From the NCBI RefSeq assembly GCF_014075995.1, contig NZ_CP055153.1:4712001-4776000 (forward strand): DNA of 64,000 bases, in the 5' to 3' direction. Position numbers and translations under genes: made by a program. The notes under the pieces were generated by a model. That model worked only from the letters and a program-made list of their open reading frames with translations, made no database searches and was not told the DNA's origin. This stretch comes from Adhaeribacter radiodurans (GTDB lineage Bacteria > Bacteroidota > Bacteroidia > Cytophagales > Hymenobacteraceae). Below, piece after piece: positions 8,847 to 18,434 of the stretch (its first letter is position 1; every line of letters starts with the position of its first letter).

Positions 8847-9824
8847 TTATTTGTCGCGTTCTATAGTGAACCGGATAAGTTGCTCGAGCGAGGTTCGGGA
8901 AGGGGAAGGTTCGAAGGTATGTAAAATTTCCAGGGCTTCGTTGGCAAACTGGTGCATGAGAGAAATAGCGTATTCCAGGCCACCCGAACTTTTAACAAAA
9001 TCAATTACTTTGGCTACTACCTGGCTTTTGCCATTGTTGTTTTTAACGTTGTAAATCATTTGCCGCTTGGTAAGCCAACTTGCTTGTTGCAAGGCATAGA
9101 TCAACGGCAAGGTCATTTTCTTTTCTTTAATATCGATGCCCACTGGTTTGCCAATTTCGGCGGTACCGTAATCAAACAAGTCGTCTTTAATCTGGAAGGC
9201 AATACCTACTTTTTCGCCGAATAAACGGGCTTTCTCGATATGAGTAAGGTCGGCGCCCGCCGAAGCGGCTCCTACTGCACAGCAGGAAGCAATAAGCGAA
9301 GCAGTTTTTTGCCGGATAATATCAAAATACACTTCTTCGGTAATATCCAGGCGGCGGGCTTTCTCTATTTGCAATAATTCGCCTTCGCTCATTTCGCGCA
9401 CCGCGTTCGAAACAATTTTAAGCAATTCAAAATCATTGTTATGCAACGAAAGGAGCAGTCCTTTTGAGAGCAGATAATCACCTACTAAAACGGCAATTTT
9501 ATTTTTCCAGAGCGCATTTACCGAAAAAAAGCCGCGCCGGTAATTGGCGTCGTCTACCACATCGTCGTGCACCAGGGTGGCCGTATGCAGTAATTCAATA
9601 AGGGCTGCTCCGCGGTAAGTAGCATCCGAAATGCCGCCGGCAAACAAGTTAGCCGAAAAGAAAACAAACATGGGCCGCATTTGCTTACCTTTTCGCTTTA
9701 CAATGTAGCTCATTATCTTATCGAGCAACAACACTTTAGAACGCATCGACTGGCGGAATTTAATTTCAAATTCGCGCATTTCCTGGGCAATCGGGGCTTG
9801 TATCTCGTCTAAAGTTATATTCAT
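8847..9824 (-). CDS. Polyprenyl diphosphate synthase (long-chain, IspB-like)
   Basis: A 325-residue all-helical trans-prenyltransferase that extends farnesyl or geranyl diphosphate with isopentenyl diphosphate to make the side chain of menaquinone. Both aspartate-rich motifs that hold the magnesium-diphosphate substrates are present: first motif HDDVVDDANYRRG (Asp87-Asp92) and second KDDLFDYG (213-220). Length and the GKQMRPMFVFFSA motif fit the long-chain (octaprenyl/heptaprenyl-type) branch rather than short-chain FPP synthase; exact chain length cannot be read from sequence. ATG at 9824. It is monocistronic, with R1 repeats downstream. Confidence 0.93.
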   Translation of the reverse strand: MNITLDEIQAPIAQEMREFEIKFRQSMRSKVLLLDKIMSYIVKRKGKQMRPMFVFFSANLFAGGISDATYRGAALIELLHTATLVHDDVVDDANYRRGFFSVNALWKNKIAVLVGDYLLSKGLLLSLHNNDFELLKIVSNAVREMSEGELLQIEKARRLDITEEVYFDIIRQKTASLIASCCAVGAASAGADLTHIEKARLFGEKVGIAFQIKDDLFDYGTAEIGKPVGIDIKEKKMTLPLIYALQQASWLTKRQMIYNVKNNNGKSQVVAKVIDFVKSSGGLEYAISLMHQFANEALEILHTFEPSPSRTSLEQLIRFTIERDK

Positions 9825-10083
9825 TTTGCAGGCGGCACAATATTACAATGCCCGCTATTTGAATCCAAGTAATCGAATAGCAAAATATTAAAGTGTGTAA
9901 ACATCCTAATTGTTATAATCAACCTTAAAAAAATTTTCATTCCCTATTATTAAGGCTATACAAGCTTACAATCTGTTCCGTCTTTATGCTTCTTCTGGTT
10001 ACTTGACTTGGCTCCGAATCAGGCACCCAGGCAAGAAGTTCTGCTTTAGCTCCTTTCCAGAAGTTTATTAAAATGGGGCGACA

Positions 10084-10114
10084 TTTGATACCGTAGAGGA
10101 AAATTTTAACTTTG
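10084..10114 (+). promoter_or_regulatory. Bacteroidota-type promoter (TTTG / TAnnTTTG)
   Basis: TTTG at 10084-10087, a 19-base spacer, then TAACTTTG at 10107-10114, matching the -33/-7 consensus of the primary sigma factor of this phylum. The ATG of the small gene at 10123 begins only eight bases after the -7 box, so the transcript would be leaderless or nearly so. Confidence 0.5.
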
Positions 10115-10122
10115 TATTCATA

Positions 10123-10548
10123 ATGTTTAAAACTACCCCGAAATATATCCGTCCCGTATTTCGACATCTAACGATTGTTGTAGTTTTTCTGGCGGCATTT
10201 CTATTTTTTTTAGATCGGACCCAAGTTTCATTCTCGCCTATATCTCCGGCCACTGCCACTAAAGTAGTTGCTAAAGCAGCATATAGCTTAAATGCAAAAA
10301 GCCTGACCCAAAAAGTTTCTTTAAAGGTTTTTAAAAAGAGAACCTCCCTGGAAGCTATTTTGCCTCTCCAGCCTCTATCGTTTAAGTTGCCGGTGGCAGC
10401 ATTCAAGCTTGTTGCTAATAGCTATTCCGTTCAAGGCTTTTCTTTTATCTCTCAGCAGCTAAACTTAATTCTATATGCAGCCAGAGCGCCAGGAAAAAGC
10501 TTAATTTCCAAAATTTTCACCATTACTATTCAACCAAACGCTCCTTAG
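10123..10548 (+). CDS. Small exported or membrane-anchored hypothetical protein
   Basis: Not recognised. The 141-residue product has an N-terminal basic stretch, one hydrophobic helix (about 16-31, IVVVFLAAFLFFL) and then a basic, Ser/Lys/Leu-rich region with no cysteines and no known motif. That suggests a signal-anchored or secreted small protein. A well-formed promoter lies immediately upstream, which favours this frame over the 112-codon frame on the opposite strand. It ends 140 bases before the antiporter gene on the same strand and may be co-transcribed with it. It could also be a fast-evolving orphan or a non-coding leader. Confidence 0.45.
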   Translation: MFKTTPKYIRPVFRHLTIVVVFLAAFLFFLDRTQVSFSPISPATATKVVAKAAYSLNAKSLTQKVSLKVFKKRTSLEAILPLQPLSFKLPVAAFKLVANSYSVQGFSFISQQLNLILYAARAPGKSLISKIFTITIQPNAP

Positions 10549-10688
10549 CGTTTACTTTTTCTTCCTTATCCGCTAACCCCGCTGATTTGTTATTTTCCCT
10601 TGTTCTTACCTTGGGTTAACCACTCTTTTCTATAGTTCTTTAAGCCAGCTTTTTCTCGCAGAGCTGTTTTCAATCAAAAAATTTTTAT

Positions 10689-12947
10689 ATGATCCACGTA
10701 CCTCAACTTATAATAGATTTAGCTTTTATTTTAGGAGTAGCAGGAGCAACTACGCTCCTGTTTAAATGGTTAAAACAGCCCTTAGTTTTAGGATATATTA
10801 TTGCGGGTTTATTAGTTGGCCCTAATTTTCCGTATCTTCCTTCTATTGCCGAGGTAGAATCTATTCAGATATGGGCCGAGATCGGCGTTATTTTTCTTCT
10901 CTTCAGTCTGGGGTTGGAGTTCAGTTTTAAAAAACTGGCCAAAGTAGGTGGTACAGCCACTATTACTGCTGTAACCGAAGTAGTTGGTATGCTGTTACTT
11001 GGCTACATTACCGGGCAGTTATTGAATTGGTCGTTTATGGACAGTGTTTTTCTGGGCGGCATTTTATCTATCTCCTCCACTACCATTATTATCCGGGCTT
11101 TTGATGAGTTGGGAGTTAAAAGTCAAAAGTTTGCGAGTATTGTATTTGGTATTCTGGTAGTAGAAGATTTAGTAGCTATTTTATTGCTGGTGTTACTTTC
11201 CACGGTAGCCGTGACCCAACAGTTTGGCGGAACTGCTATGTTAAACTCGGTAGTAAAGCTGGCTTTTTTTCTTTCGGTGTGGTTTTTAGGGGGCATTTAC
11301 CTGGTTCCTACTTTTTTAAGAAAAGCCAAGAAGTTAATGAACGAGGAAACCTTGTTGGTTATTTCGGTGGCGCTTTGCCTGTTAATGGTTATACTGGCTA
11401 CCAATGCGGGCTTTTCGCCGGCTTTAGGCGCCTTTATTATGGGTTCTATTCTGGCCGAAACCATTTACGCCGAAAAAATTGAACATTTAACGAAGTCGGT
11501 AAAAGAGCTTTTTGGGGCAGTATTCTTTGTATCTGTGGGCATGCTGATTGACCCTAAAATGTTGGTGGAATACGCTGGCCCGGTAATTATCATAACTTTC
11601 ATTACTATTTTTGGCAAAGCTTTAACCAGCGGTTTGGGAGCCCTTGCTTCCGGGCAGCCTTTAAAACAGGCCATTCAAACCGGGTTAAGTTTAGCCCAAA
11701 TCGGAGAATTTTCCTTTATTATTGCTACCTTAGGTTTAACCCTAAAAGTAACCAGCGACTTTTTATATCCGATTGCCGTTGCCGTTTCGGCGATTACTAC
11801 TTTTACCACTCCCTTCCTGATCCGTTTTTCCGAGCCCTTTTATAACTGGGTAGAAAGAAAATTACCCGAGAGTTGGAAAAAATTCCTGATTAATTACAGT
11901 TCCGATGCCCAAACCATTAGCAGTGTTAGTGACTGGCAAGTAGTTTTGCGCTCTTTCGCTCAGCCCATTATTACTAATTCGGTGGTGTTGATCAGTATTA
12001 TTTTGCTTACCACTAATTTTCTGGTACCATTTATTACCAATGCTATTCCGGTAGAACCTTGGGGGCGCTTGGCGGCCGCTATTATCTCGCTATCGTTAAT
12101 GGGGCCATTTATTTATGCTTTGGCCATAAAAAGAATCAGAAACCGGGCTTATTCCCGGTTGTGGCAAGATAAAAAATACTCCCGCGGACCGTTGGTAGCC
12201 CTCGAAATAGCCCGTATTGTTCTGGCTTTGCTGCTGGTTGGTTTTATGCTGGATCAGTTATACTCTATCCGGGTGGCCTTGCTTATGGCCTTTATTTTAA
12301 TCGGGGTTATATTTCCTTTATTCCGGCAACGGTTACGCAAAACTTACGAACGCATTGAACAACGGTTTATCACTAATTTTAACGCCCGGGAAGCAGAAGA
12401 ACCGGCTAAAAAGCTCTTGCCCTGGGATGCGCACTTAGCTCATTTTGTAGTTAGCCCCGAATCGACTTACGTGGGCAAAACGCTGATTGAACTCGGTATC
12501 CGGGAGAAATTTGGAGTAAGCATCGCTCAAATCGACCGAGGCCGGCTTACCATTCCGGTTCCGGCGGGTAAGGAAAGATTATTTCCGGGAGATAAAATAA
12601 CGGTAATAGGAACCGATGAGCAGCTTAGCCATTTTAAAACTTTTATTGAAGTAAGTACCCCCCAAGAAGATACAGAAACAGCACAACCATCTGTTGGGCT
12701 CCGCCAGCTAATTGTAGATAAAAAGTTTCCTTATTTTGGAATGACCATCCGGGAGTCCGGAATCCGGGAAAGGACCCACGGATTAATTGTAGGAATTGAA
12801 CGAAACGGCGAAAGAATTTTAAACCCGGATCCTTCAACGGTATTCCAGTTTGGGGATATTGTTTGGCTGGCCGGTGATCAGCGTTTAATTCGGGGAATAG
12901 AACAAGCCGCTTTCCTAACAACGGAATCTTTAAACCCCACCAGATAG
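10689..12947 (+). CDS. KefB-like monovalent cation:proton antiporter with two TrkA-C domains
   Basis: A 752-residue member of the CPA2 family. Residues about 1-385 form the Na_H_Exchanger transport domain with 11-13 membrane helices (FxLGLEFSFKKL, SISSTTIIIRAFDELG, ALGAFIMGSILAET are family signatures). A second hydrophobic block (about 425-545) adds further helices, and two TrkA-C (RCK_C) cytoplasmic sensor domains follow at about 575-650 and 665-745. There is no NAD-binding TrkA-N domain, unlike E. coli KefB/KefC, so gating by glutathione or NADH is not expected. Likely role: potassium or sodium efflux coupled to proton entry for pH and ion balance. ATG at 10689 is supported by an immediately following membrane helix. 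Confidence 0.9.
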   Translation: MIHVPQLIIDLAFILGVAGATTLLFKWLKQPLVLGYIIAGLLVGPNFPYLPSIAEVESIQIWAEIGVIFLLFSLGLEFSFKKLAKVGGTATITAVTEVVGMLLLGYITGQLLNWSFMDSVFLGGILSISSTTIIIRAFDELGVKSQKFASIVFGILVVEDLVAILLLVLLSTVAVTQQFGGTAMLNSVVKLAFFLSVWFLGGIYLVPTFLRKAKKLMNEETLLVISVALCLLMVILATNAGFSPALGAFIMGSILAETIYAEKIEHLTKSVKELFGAVFFVSVGMLIDPKMLVEYAGPVIIITFITIFGKALTSGLGALASGQPLKQAIQTGLSLAQIGEFSFIIATLGLTLKVTSDFLYPIAVAVSAITTFTTPFLIRFSEPFYNWVERKLPESWKKFLINYSSDAQTISSVSDWQVVLRSFAQPIITNSVVLISIILLTTNFLVPFITNAIPVEPWGRLAAAIISLSLMGPFIYALAIKRIRNRAYSRLWQDKKYSRGPLVALEIARIVLALLLVGFMLDQLYSIRVALLMAFILIGVIFPLFRQRLRKTYERIEQRFITNFNAREAEEPAKKLLPWDAHLAHFVVSPESTYVGKTLIELGIREKFGVSIAQIDRGRLTIPVPAGKERLFPGDKITVIGTDEQLSHFKTFIEVSTPQEDTETAQPSVGLRQLIVDKKFPYFGMTIRESGIRERTHGLIVGIERNGERILNPDPSTVFQFGDIVWLAGDQRLIRGIEQAAFLTTESLNPTR

Positions 12948-12993
12948 AAAGTAGAAGCGTGCTAAAAGAAAAATAACAAGAGAGCCCAGCAGT

Positions 12994-13200
12994 TTCAAAA
13001 AACAGGATTGTCGGAAATAGTAGTTTGGAACAGTTTTTCTACTTACTTCCGTCATCCTGAAAGGACCTAACCAATTTAGAGGGACTGCCGCAAGGTGGTC
13101 TGGAAAGTTATAGCAGGTAATCCCCCTTACTACCAACAAGCCGTTCTTCTTTTCTGCCGGTTAGTTCCTTTCAGGAAGACAAAAGTGAAAGAAGTAGCCA
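12994..13200. repeat. R4 inverted-repeat element, copy 1
   Basis: Left arm GTCATCCTGAAAGGACCTAA at 13051 pairs with right arm GGTTAGTTCCTTTCAGGAAGAC ending at 13180, with a loop of about 80 bases. Flanks (TTTTTCTACTTACTTCC before, ACAAAAGTGAAAGAAG after) also match, reversed, the copy at 51236-51430, so the repeat unit extends beyond the stem. It follows the antiporter gene and may act as a 3' structure. Confidence 0.65.
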
Positions 13201-13509
13201 TCATCAAACTATTGTTCCAGCAGGTTTCCGATATTTCTGCATTCAATACCTATCGGATTGGCTTCTTTTAATATACTCTTAGGGTATTTAGTAACTACTA
13301 CCTGGTATTAATTCTATTCTTTAACCTTTGTACTAAAACCTATAATGCTTTATATTTTGCTTTAGGTTTTAGTTTGGTTATCTTTTATTAAGAACGCCAG
13401 GTAATAAGGAATAAATTTACTTTTTTCACTCACTTAGGCATTTAACCCTGTTTTCGGATTTCCAGCTTACTATACTCTGGTGCTGATTAGGTAAGAGCTA
13501 TTCCGGAGA
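13201..13509. other. AT-rich intergenic stretch
   Basis: Between the R4 element and the stop of the ELWxxDGT gene. I see no gene, repeat copy or clear terminator. Confidence 0.3.
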
Positions 13510-16413
13510 TCACTGCTTAATAAACTTTCTCACTATTACTTCTTTCTTTGATTCTCCTACCAACAAATAAATACCTGGCTCTAAACTTTTTACATTAAGT
13601 TTTCCGGAAGAATCTTTGAAGGTAAGTAACTGTTGGCCTTTTGTATTAATAATTTTTATAGTATCAAAACGGGAATTTCCTTTTTCAATATAAAGATAAT
13701 CTGAGGTAGGATTCGGGTATAATTTCAAAGCTGAACTTTTAATCGGATCTTCTAAGCCGGTAATTATACCTTTATTATAAAGCCAAAGCTGCCGCCCCGA
13801 GTGATTGGACTCTGCCAGGAAAAACAAGTCCTGCTCGCTAAAAGTAAGATTAGAAGGAGTAGAACCGGCTGAACCGCTATTTAAATCAAACACTTGCCTG
13901 GTAGAAGAAGAAGTGCCTTCGGTTTGCCATATTTCCGTTCCGTTTGCCGGAGAATAAGCCCGGAAATACAGACGCTCAGCATTATTTACTAAATTCTTCG
14001 GAAACGATCCAGTTGCGCCTTCGTTAATATCCTGGATAAGTATTGTGCCCGTACCTGTTCCATCCGTTTTCCAAAGTTCCGTTCCATGGGAACCATCATT
14101 TGCCGAAAAGTAGAGTGCGCCTTGAAAGAGAGTATAGTCCGTAGAACTTAAAACTGAACTGGCAGTTCCCGGATTAATATCCGCAATTAAAATTGTCCCT
14201 TCTGCTGACCCATCAGATTTCCAATATTCTCTTCCGTATTCTGTCGTGTACGCGGTGAATACTACTTGCCCTTGAAAGCTGACTAAATTAGCGGGGTTAG
14301 AAGAATATCCTTTCCCTATGTTCTTTACTTGCTTAGTTCCGGTCTGGGTACCATCTGAATACCACAATTCCGTTTCTTTCTGGTTTTCTGCTTTACCGAC
14401 AAAGTAAACTTTGTCTTCTACGGCCGTTAAATAATTTATAGAAATTAAATCTTTCAGTTTATATGTTCCGTTTGGAGTGCCATCGCTGCGCCATAAGTCT
14501 TCTCCGCCTCCTTCAATTGTAAAATACACCAACTTACCGGCAGCTACTATCTCTTTCATGGAAGTATAATTAACTTCTTTAAAAGTTTTAATTAGCTCGG
14601 TTTGGGTTCCATCACTGCCATATAAAACATAATAATCGTTTACGCGGGCACTAAAATAAATTTTATCCGGAGTAGCAAGAAGTTGGTTGATGTAGGAGAA
14701 TTTAGAGATTTCATTTAAACTACTGATTTTGCTAGTGCTTTCTGCGGTACCATCGCTGCGCCAGAGTTGGGAACCATGTTCTTCGGTATTTGCTACAAAG
14801 TACAGGAGATTATTAAATACAATTAATTGCCGGGGTTCGGCTGATTGACTTCCTGCCCAAATATCTTTTACTAAATGCTTTTCGGCGGTGACTTTATTGT
14901 ACACCCATAACTCCAATCCATGAACTCCATCATCGGCGGTAAAGAATAATTTATCGTTTAAGAGTACAGTAAAGGCATTATCTAACCCGTACTTAGATGC
15001 GTTAATATTAGCTAGTAAATGAGCATTAGAAAAATCAAGCTCAGATTGCCAAAGTTCAAATCCTTCGTCTTCGGAGAAAGCAGGAAAGTAAATCTTTTGG
15101 TTAAAATTTACTATTTCTCTCCGTACATCTTTTAAATTGGTAAGAGGTAACGTATTGGCCGGAGTTAAATCCGTAGCCCAGGTTTGCACCGGGAAAGAAG
15201 GGGTAAAAAAAACAAAGCGGTTGGCTGTAACCTGTTTTATTTGAAAAAGACTATAATCAGTATAAATAAAAGGTCTTTCTAAGTTAGTGGCAATTTCTTT
15301 TATTTCTTCTACCTGGTAAGTATCTAATTTTAACTTCAGCAATGCTGTTTCACCGCCCCTACTCTTACCCATAAAAGTTAAATTTTTACCGTCGGTGCTT
15401 AAATTAGAAATCCCGTAGTACTTATCGCCTGACTGGTCAAATATTTTTTTTGTTCCTGCTTCAGTTCCGTCCGATTCCCAAATAAACAAACGAAAATAAT
15501 CAACATCATAAAAAGAAAAATAGAGCTTATCATTGACCTTTAATACATCGGCAAAATTAAGGAGATCAGTTGCATCGTGTACAGCTTTAATGGGTACTGT
15601 ATTCTCTATTGAACCATCCGTTTTAATAATGCCCACCGAGGTTGGATAAGAGAATAAGACCGGGCTTCTAACCACAAAGTATAATTCATTTTTAAACTCA
15701 ATATACTGAGTTGGAGCTGCCGACCCGTTTGGATTAGCACCATTTCCGTCCAGTTCTTCCGTTATGGGAAAGGTACCAGTAGTGCTACCATTGCTGCGCC
15801 AAACCCGGCTATTATTACTTCCTTTGGGCTGAAAAGTGAAGAAAAATAAATTATTGGCTTCTCCTTCAAAAGTGGGAGTATTCCAAATAGGTAAATCTTT
15901 TTGGAGCATGATGGTGCCGGAGGCCGTTCCATCGCTGCGCCATACCTGAAGTAATTCGCCTTCTTGTACCAGAAAGAAAATGTAATTACCCGCTACGGTT
16001 AGTTTTAAAAAATTAAGATTACTTAGATTCGAAATTTGATTTGTTCCTTGCTCCGTTCCATCCGAGGACCATATTTGATTGCCATTTTCGCCGTTATTGG
16101 CAATAAAAAACAATTTATCTTTAAAAACTACGGCGCTTTGTTTAAAAGAATATTGGATGCTGCTGCCCTCTCCCGGAAAAATATCTTTTAAAAGCTTGGG
16201 TTTGGCACTGCTTTCATCGTTCATCCAAATCTCCCGGCCGGCATCTTCTGTGGTGGCTTCAAAGAAAATTAGATTTTTATACGAAATAAAACCACCAGGA
16301 CTGGAACTCTTATCCTCTGTTTTAGAAGCAAAATCCGTTAATTGGGTTTGGGCATTTAAACAGGAAATAGAAAAGAAAAGAGTAAGAAGTAATAAAAGTA
16401 AATTTTTATGCAT
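13510..16413 (-). CDS. ELWxxDGT-repeat protein with T9SS sorting domain
   Basis: Large secreted or surface protein of about 967 residues. A signal peptide (MHKNLLLLLLTLFF...LNAQ) is followed by at least a dozen copies of a beta-propeller-like repeat with the signature (E/Q)xWxxDGTxxGT, e.g. ELWKTDGTGTGT and QLWRSDGTAEST. A type A sorting domain closes the protein (LKLYPNPTSDYLYIEKG ... GIYLLVG). The ligand is unknown; repeats of this type occur in T9SS cargo of Bacteroidota. The in-frame start at 16455 would put 14 extra residues before the signal peptide, so ATG 16413 is preferred. It is monocistronic; the next minus-strand gene upstream ends with its own terminator. Confidence 0.85.
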   Translation of the reverse strand: MHKNLLLLLLTLFFSISCLNAQTQLTDFASKTEDKSSSPGGFISYKNLIFFEATTEDAGREIWMNDESSAKPKLLKDIFPGEGSSIQYSFKQSAVVFKDKLFFIANNGENGNQIWSSDGTEQGTNQISNLSNLNFLKLTVAGNYIFFLVQEGELLQVWRSDGTASGTIMLQKDLPIWNTPTFEGEANNLFFFTFQPKGSNNSRVWRSNGSTTGTFPITEELDGNGANPNGSAAPTQYIEFKNELYFVVRSPVLFSYPTSVGIIKTDGSIENTVPIKAVHDATDLLNFADVLKVNDKLYFSFYDVDYFRLFIWESDGTEAGTKKIFDQSGDKYYGISNLSTDGKNLTFMGKSRGGETALLKLKLDTYQVEEIKEIATNLERPFIYTDYSLFQIKQVTANRFVFFTPSFPVQTWATDLTPANTLPLTNLKDVRREIVNFNQKIYFPAFSEDEGFELWQSELDFSNAHLLANINASKYGLDNAFTVLLNDKLFFTADDGVHGLELWVYNKVTAEKHLVKDIWAGSQSAEPRQLIVFNNLLYFVANTEEHGSQLWRSDGTAESTSKISSLNEISKFSYINQLLATPDKIYFSARVNDYYVLYGSDGTQTELIKTFKEVNYTSMKEIVAAGKLVYFTIEGGGEDLWRSDGTPNGTYKLKDLISINYLTAVEDKVYFVGKAENQKETELWYSDGTQTGTKQVKNIGKGYSSNPANLVSFQGQVVFTAYTTEYGREYWKSDGSAEGTILIADINPGTASSVLSSTDYTLFQGALYFSANDGSHGTELWKTDGTGTGTILIQDINEGATGSFPKNLVNNAERLYFRAYSPANGTEIWQTEGTSSSTRQVFDLNSGSAGSTPSNLTFSEQDLFFLAESNHSGRQLWLYNKGIITGLEDPIKSSALKLYPNPTSDYLYIEKGNSRFDTIKIINTKGQQLLTFKDSSGKLNVKSLEPGIYLLVGESKKEVIVRKFIKQ

Positions 16414-16787
16414 AGGAGAAAGTGTGCTATTAATAAACCGAAAATATTTTAGCACTTACTCCGCGGTAAGAGGTAATATAAGCAGAAGAGTATTTAATTA
16501 CTAAATATAAACGGAACAAGGTATAAATCTATAAGAAAAATTATAATATAGCAAATTATATATTCCCGGTTTAAGAAAAGATATTCTTACCCACAGAGGG
16601 TAGAAAATTGGTAATGGTCAAGAGGAAATTATGAAATATTTTAAGCTATGTTTAGCAATATTCTGCTTAGGAGAATATTTGTTTGGGGCATTAATAGAGA
16701 TAGAACCCAGGCAGGAAACACCAACAAAAAGGCGGTAATAGAATAAGGGCAGTACCGACCAGCTTACAAAATAAAAATTATTTACTT

Positions 16788-16834
16788 TTTTGATCAGGCT
16801 AATTATTAACCTTTTACAATTAGCCTGATCAAAA
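16788..16834. terminator. Terminator hairpin after the NTF2-like gene
   Basis: Perfect 17-base arms TTTTGATCAGGCTAATT and AATTAGCCTGATCAAAA around a 13-base loop, with T-runs on the minus-strand side. It lies about 43 bases after the stop codon of the gene ending at 16877. Confidence 0.75.
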
Positions 16835-16876
16835 CTTTTATGATAGCTCAGAGTGCAAGTAAAACGCGGAGAAACA

Positions 16877-17314
16877 TCAAGCACTTAACTGCTTTACAAA
16901 ATCTTCGTGGTTCCACTGAATTTCAATTTGATCTATTTTATTGGTACGGTTCAGGTGAAAAATAAAAATATGATCGCTGTTAAAAGTTTTCCCTTTGTTT
17001 GGAATACCCGCAAAATCTTTGGCCTGGGTGCCCGAAATGAGTACCTGGCATCGAACCAAATCACCTTCCGAAACAATAGCATCAATTGTATTATTAATAT
17101 TAGGGAAGCAATCAATTAACAGGGTCCAAAGATTTTTCCCTAATTCGCCTATTTTTCCGCGGCCTGCCTCCCCTAAAGGACTAAAAAATACTTCTCCTTC
17201 CGGGTCGCAAAAACTCATCATTTGGGCCACGTCTTTATTTTGGTAAGAAAACATGAAATGCACACAGGCATTTTTCATTTCAATTTTTCGGGATTGTACG
17301 TTCAACAGTTCCAT
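16877..17314 (-). CDS. NTF2-like (SnoaL-type) protein
   Basis: A 145-residue soluble protein with the cone-like NTF2 fold pattern: N-terminal helix with CVHFMFSYQNKDVAQMMSFCDPEG, central PLGEAGRGKIGELGKN and C-terminal strands DHIFIFHLNRTNKIDQIEIQWN. Members include ester cyclases, isomerases and non-enzymatic ligand-binding proteins; the catalytic residues are not diagnostic here. It lies 139 bases downstream of the AraC-type regulator gene on the same strand, so the two may form an operon in which the regulator controls this gene. It is probably a small-molecule-handling protein of unknown substrate. Confidence 0.75.
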   Translation of the reverse strand: MELLNVQSRKIEMKNACVHFMFSYQNKDVAQMMSFCDPEGEVFFSPLGEAGRGKIGELGKNLWTLLIDCFPNINNTIDAIVSEGDLVRCQVLISGTQAKDFAGIPNKGKTFNSDHIFIFHLNRTNKIDQIEIQWNHEDFVKQLSA

Positions 17315-17453
17315 ACTATTATTTTTTGGGTTTTTAGTAGATTATAATGTAAAGCTACATTCACTACCTGGCCCTATATTGTAAAAATGCGACAAGTGAA
17401 AAAGTACGCTTAACTATTCTGTTTTAGATGATGAATAAGCTCGGCATTACCAT

Positions 17454-18227
17454 TTAAATACTCAGATGGCGACCGGTAAACTCGGTAAAATCTTTTATAA
17501 AGTGAGATTGGTCGTAATAGTCAGAATCAAAATACAAATCTTGCCAGTTAACTTCTCTTTTTCCAGCCATTGAGGCGCAAAGGTGCCCTAAGCGCCTTAA
17601 TCGGGAATAAAATTTTGGACTTAATCCTACTTTCTGAAGAAATTTTCGTTCGAACTGGCGGCGGGAAATTGCGTACTCCGCGCATAGTTCGTTAATATTA
17701 ACCTGACCATACCTTTCTACAATCTGGTTGGCGGCTTTATCAATTACGTCTGGTATGGGGCAGTTTATTTCATAAAAATGTATAAGAAATTGCTCCAGGT
17801 ATCTGGCTTTCGCGCTAGCATTTGCTGCTCCTTTAATTGCTTCAACAATATTTTCTATGAACGCAACGGGTAGTATTGCCTTTAAATCGGTTCGTTCTTC
17901 GGTATAGGCATACATCGAAATATTAAAAATAGAAGCCGCGCCCGTTGGTTTAAACACAATAGCGGCGGTTCCTATTTTCCCGGGAAAATGTAAGGCATAA
18001 CTGCGAGTTAGCTGACCCACAATAAATTGGCGAGGTACTAATTGAAGGGATTGATTTTTAGAGGTTACAAAATAATCGTCGGCGTAGTTAAACACAATTG
18101 CGGAAAAAGCACTGGGCGGAGATTCCACTATTAGCTTTTCTATTACGGGTTCATCATTTTCCCACACGTAATAGCACTCCACGTAAGGAGATAGCACCGG
18201 ACAAGGCGAAAATTTCTGATATAGCAT
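17454..18227 (-). CDS. AraC-family transcriptional regulator
   Basis: 257 residues. The N-terminal domain (about 1-150, beginning with FSPCPVLSPYVECYYVWEN) belongs to the DUF6597-type sensor domains. The C-terminal HTH_18 domain (about 160-257) has two helix-turn-helix units, visible in INELCAEYAISRRQFERKF and the conserved second unit YYDQSHFIKDFTEFTGRHL. It is cytoplasmic and DNA-binding; the effector is unknown. The neighbouring NTF2-like gene at 16877 is the most obvious target. ATG at 18227 (MLYQKFSPCP). Confidence 0.88.
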   Translation of the reverse strand: MLYQKFSPCPVLSPYVECYYVWENDEPVIEKLIVESPPSAFSAIVFNYADDYFVTSKNQSLQLVPRQFIVGQLTRSYALHFPGKIGTAAIVFKPTGAASIFNISMYAYTEERTDLKAILPVAFIENIVEAIKGAANASAKARYLEQFLIHFYEINCPIPDVIDKAANQIVERYGQVNINELCAEYAISRRQFERKFLQKVGLSPKFYSRLRRLGHLCASMAGKREVNWQDLYFDSDYYDQSHFIKDFTEFTGRHLSI

Positions 18228-18385
18228 ATAAACCCAGCTAATTATTTCTAAAATAGCAGGTTAACAGTAGAAATCAAACGAGCATTTACTTTTTTACAAT
18301 ATTTAAATGGAAGGCAGACAACTCTTTAGATTGAAACCTGTTTACCAGGGGAATGCAGCTTTTGGCTAACCAGATAAAATAAAAA

Positions 18386-18411
18386 AAGGTGATCAGATAA
18401 CCAATCACCTT
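18386..18411 (-). terminator. Terminator of the small basic protein gene
   Basis: AAGGTGAT and ATCACCTT form the stem around a 10-base loop, with an A-run on the plus strand that reads as a T-run on the minus strand. It lies 24 bases after the stop of the 79-residue gene. Confidence 0.7.
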
Positions 18412-18434
18412 CTTATACCAATTTATATACTTAA

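Noticed and set aside
10068-10406. A 112-codon minus-strand frame overlapping the small orphan gene
   Set aside because: The plus strand has a good promoter and a membrane-helix start; the minus-strand product shows no such support.
16618-16884. An 88-codon minus-strand frame after the NTF2-like gene
   Set aside because: It spans the terminator hairpin of the preceding gene and has no family-like features.
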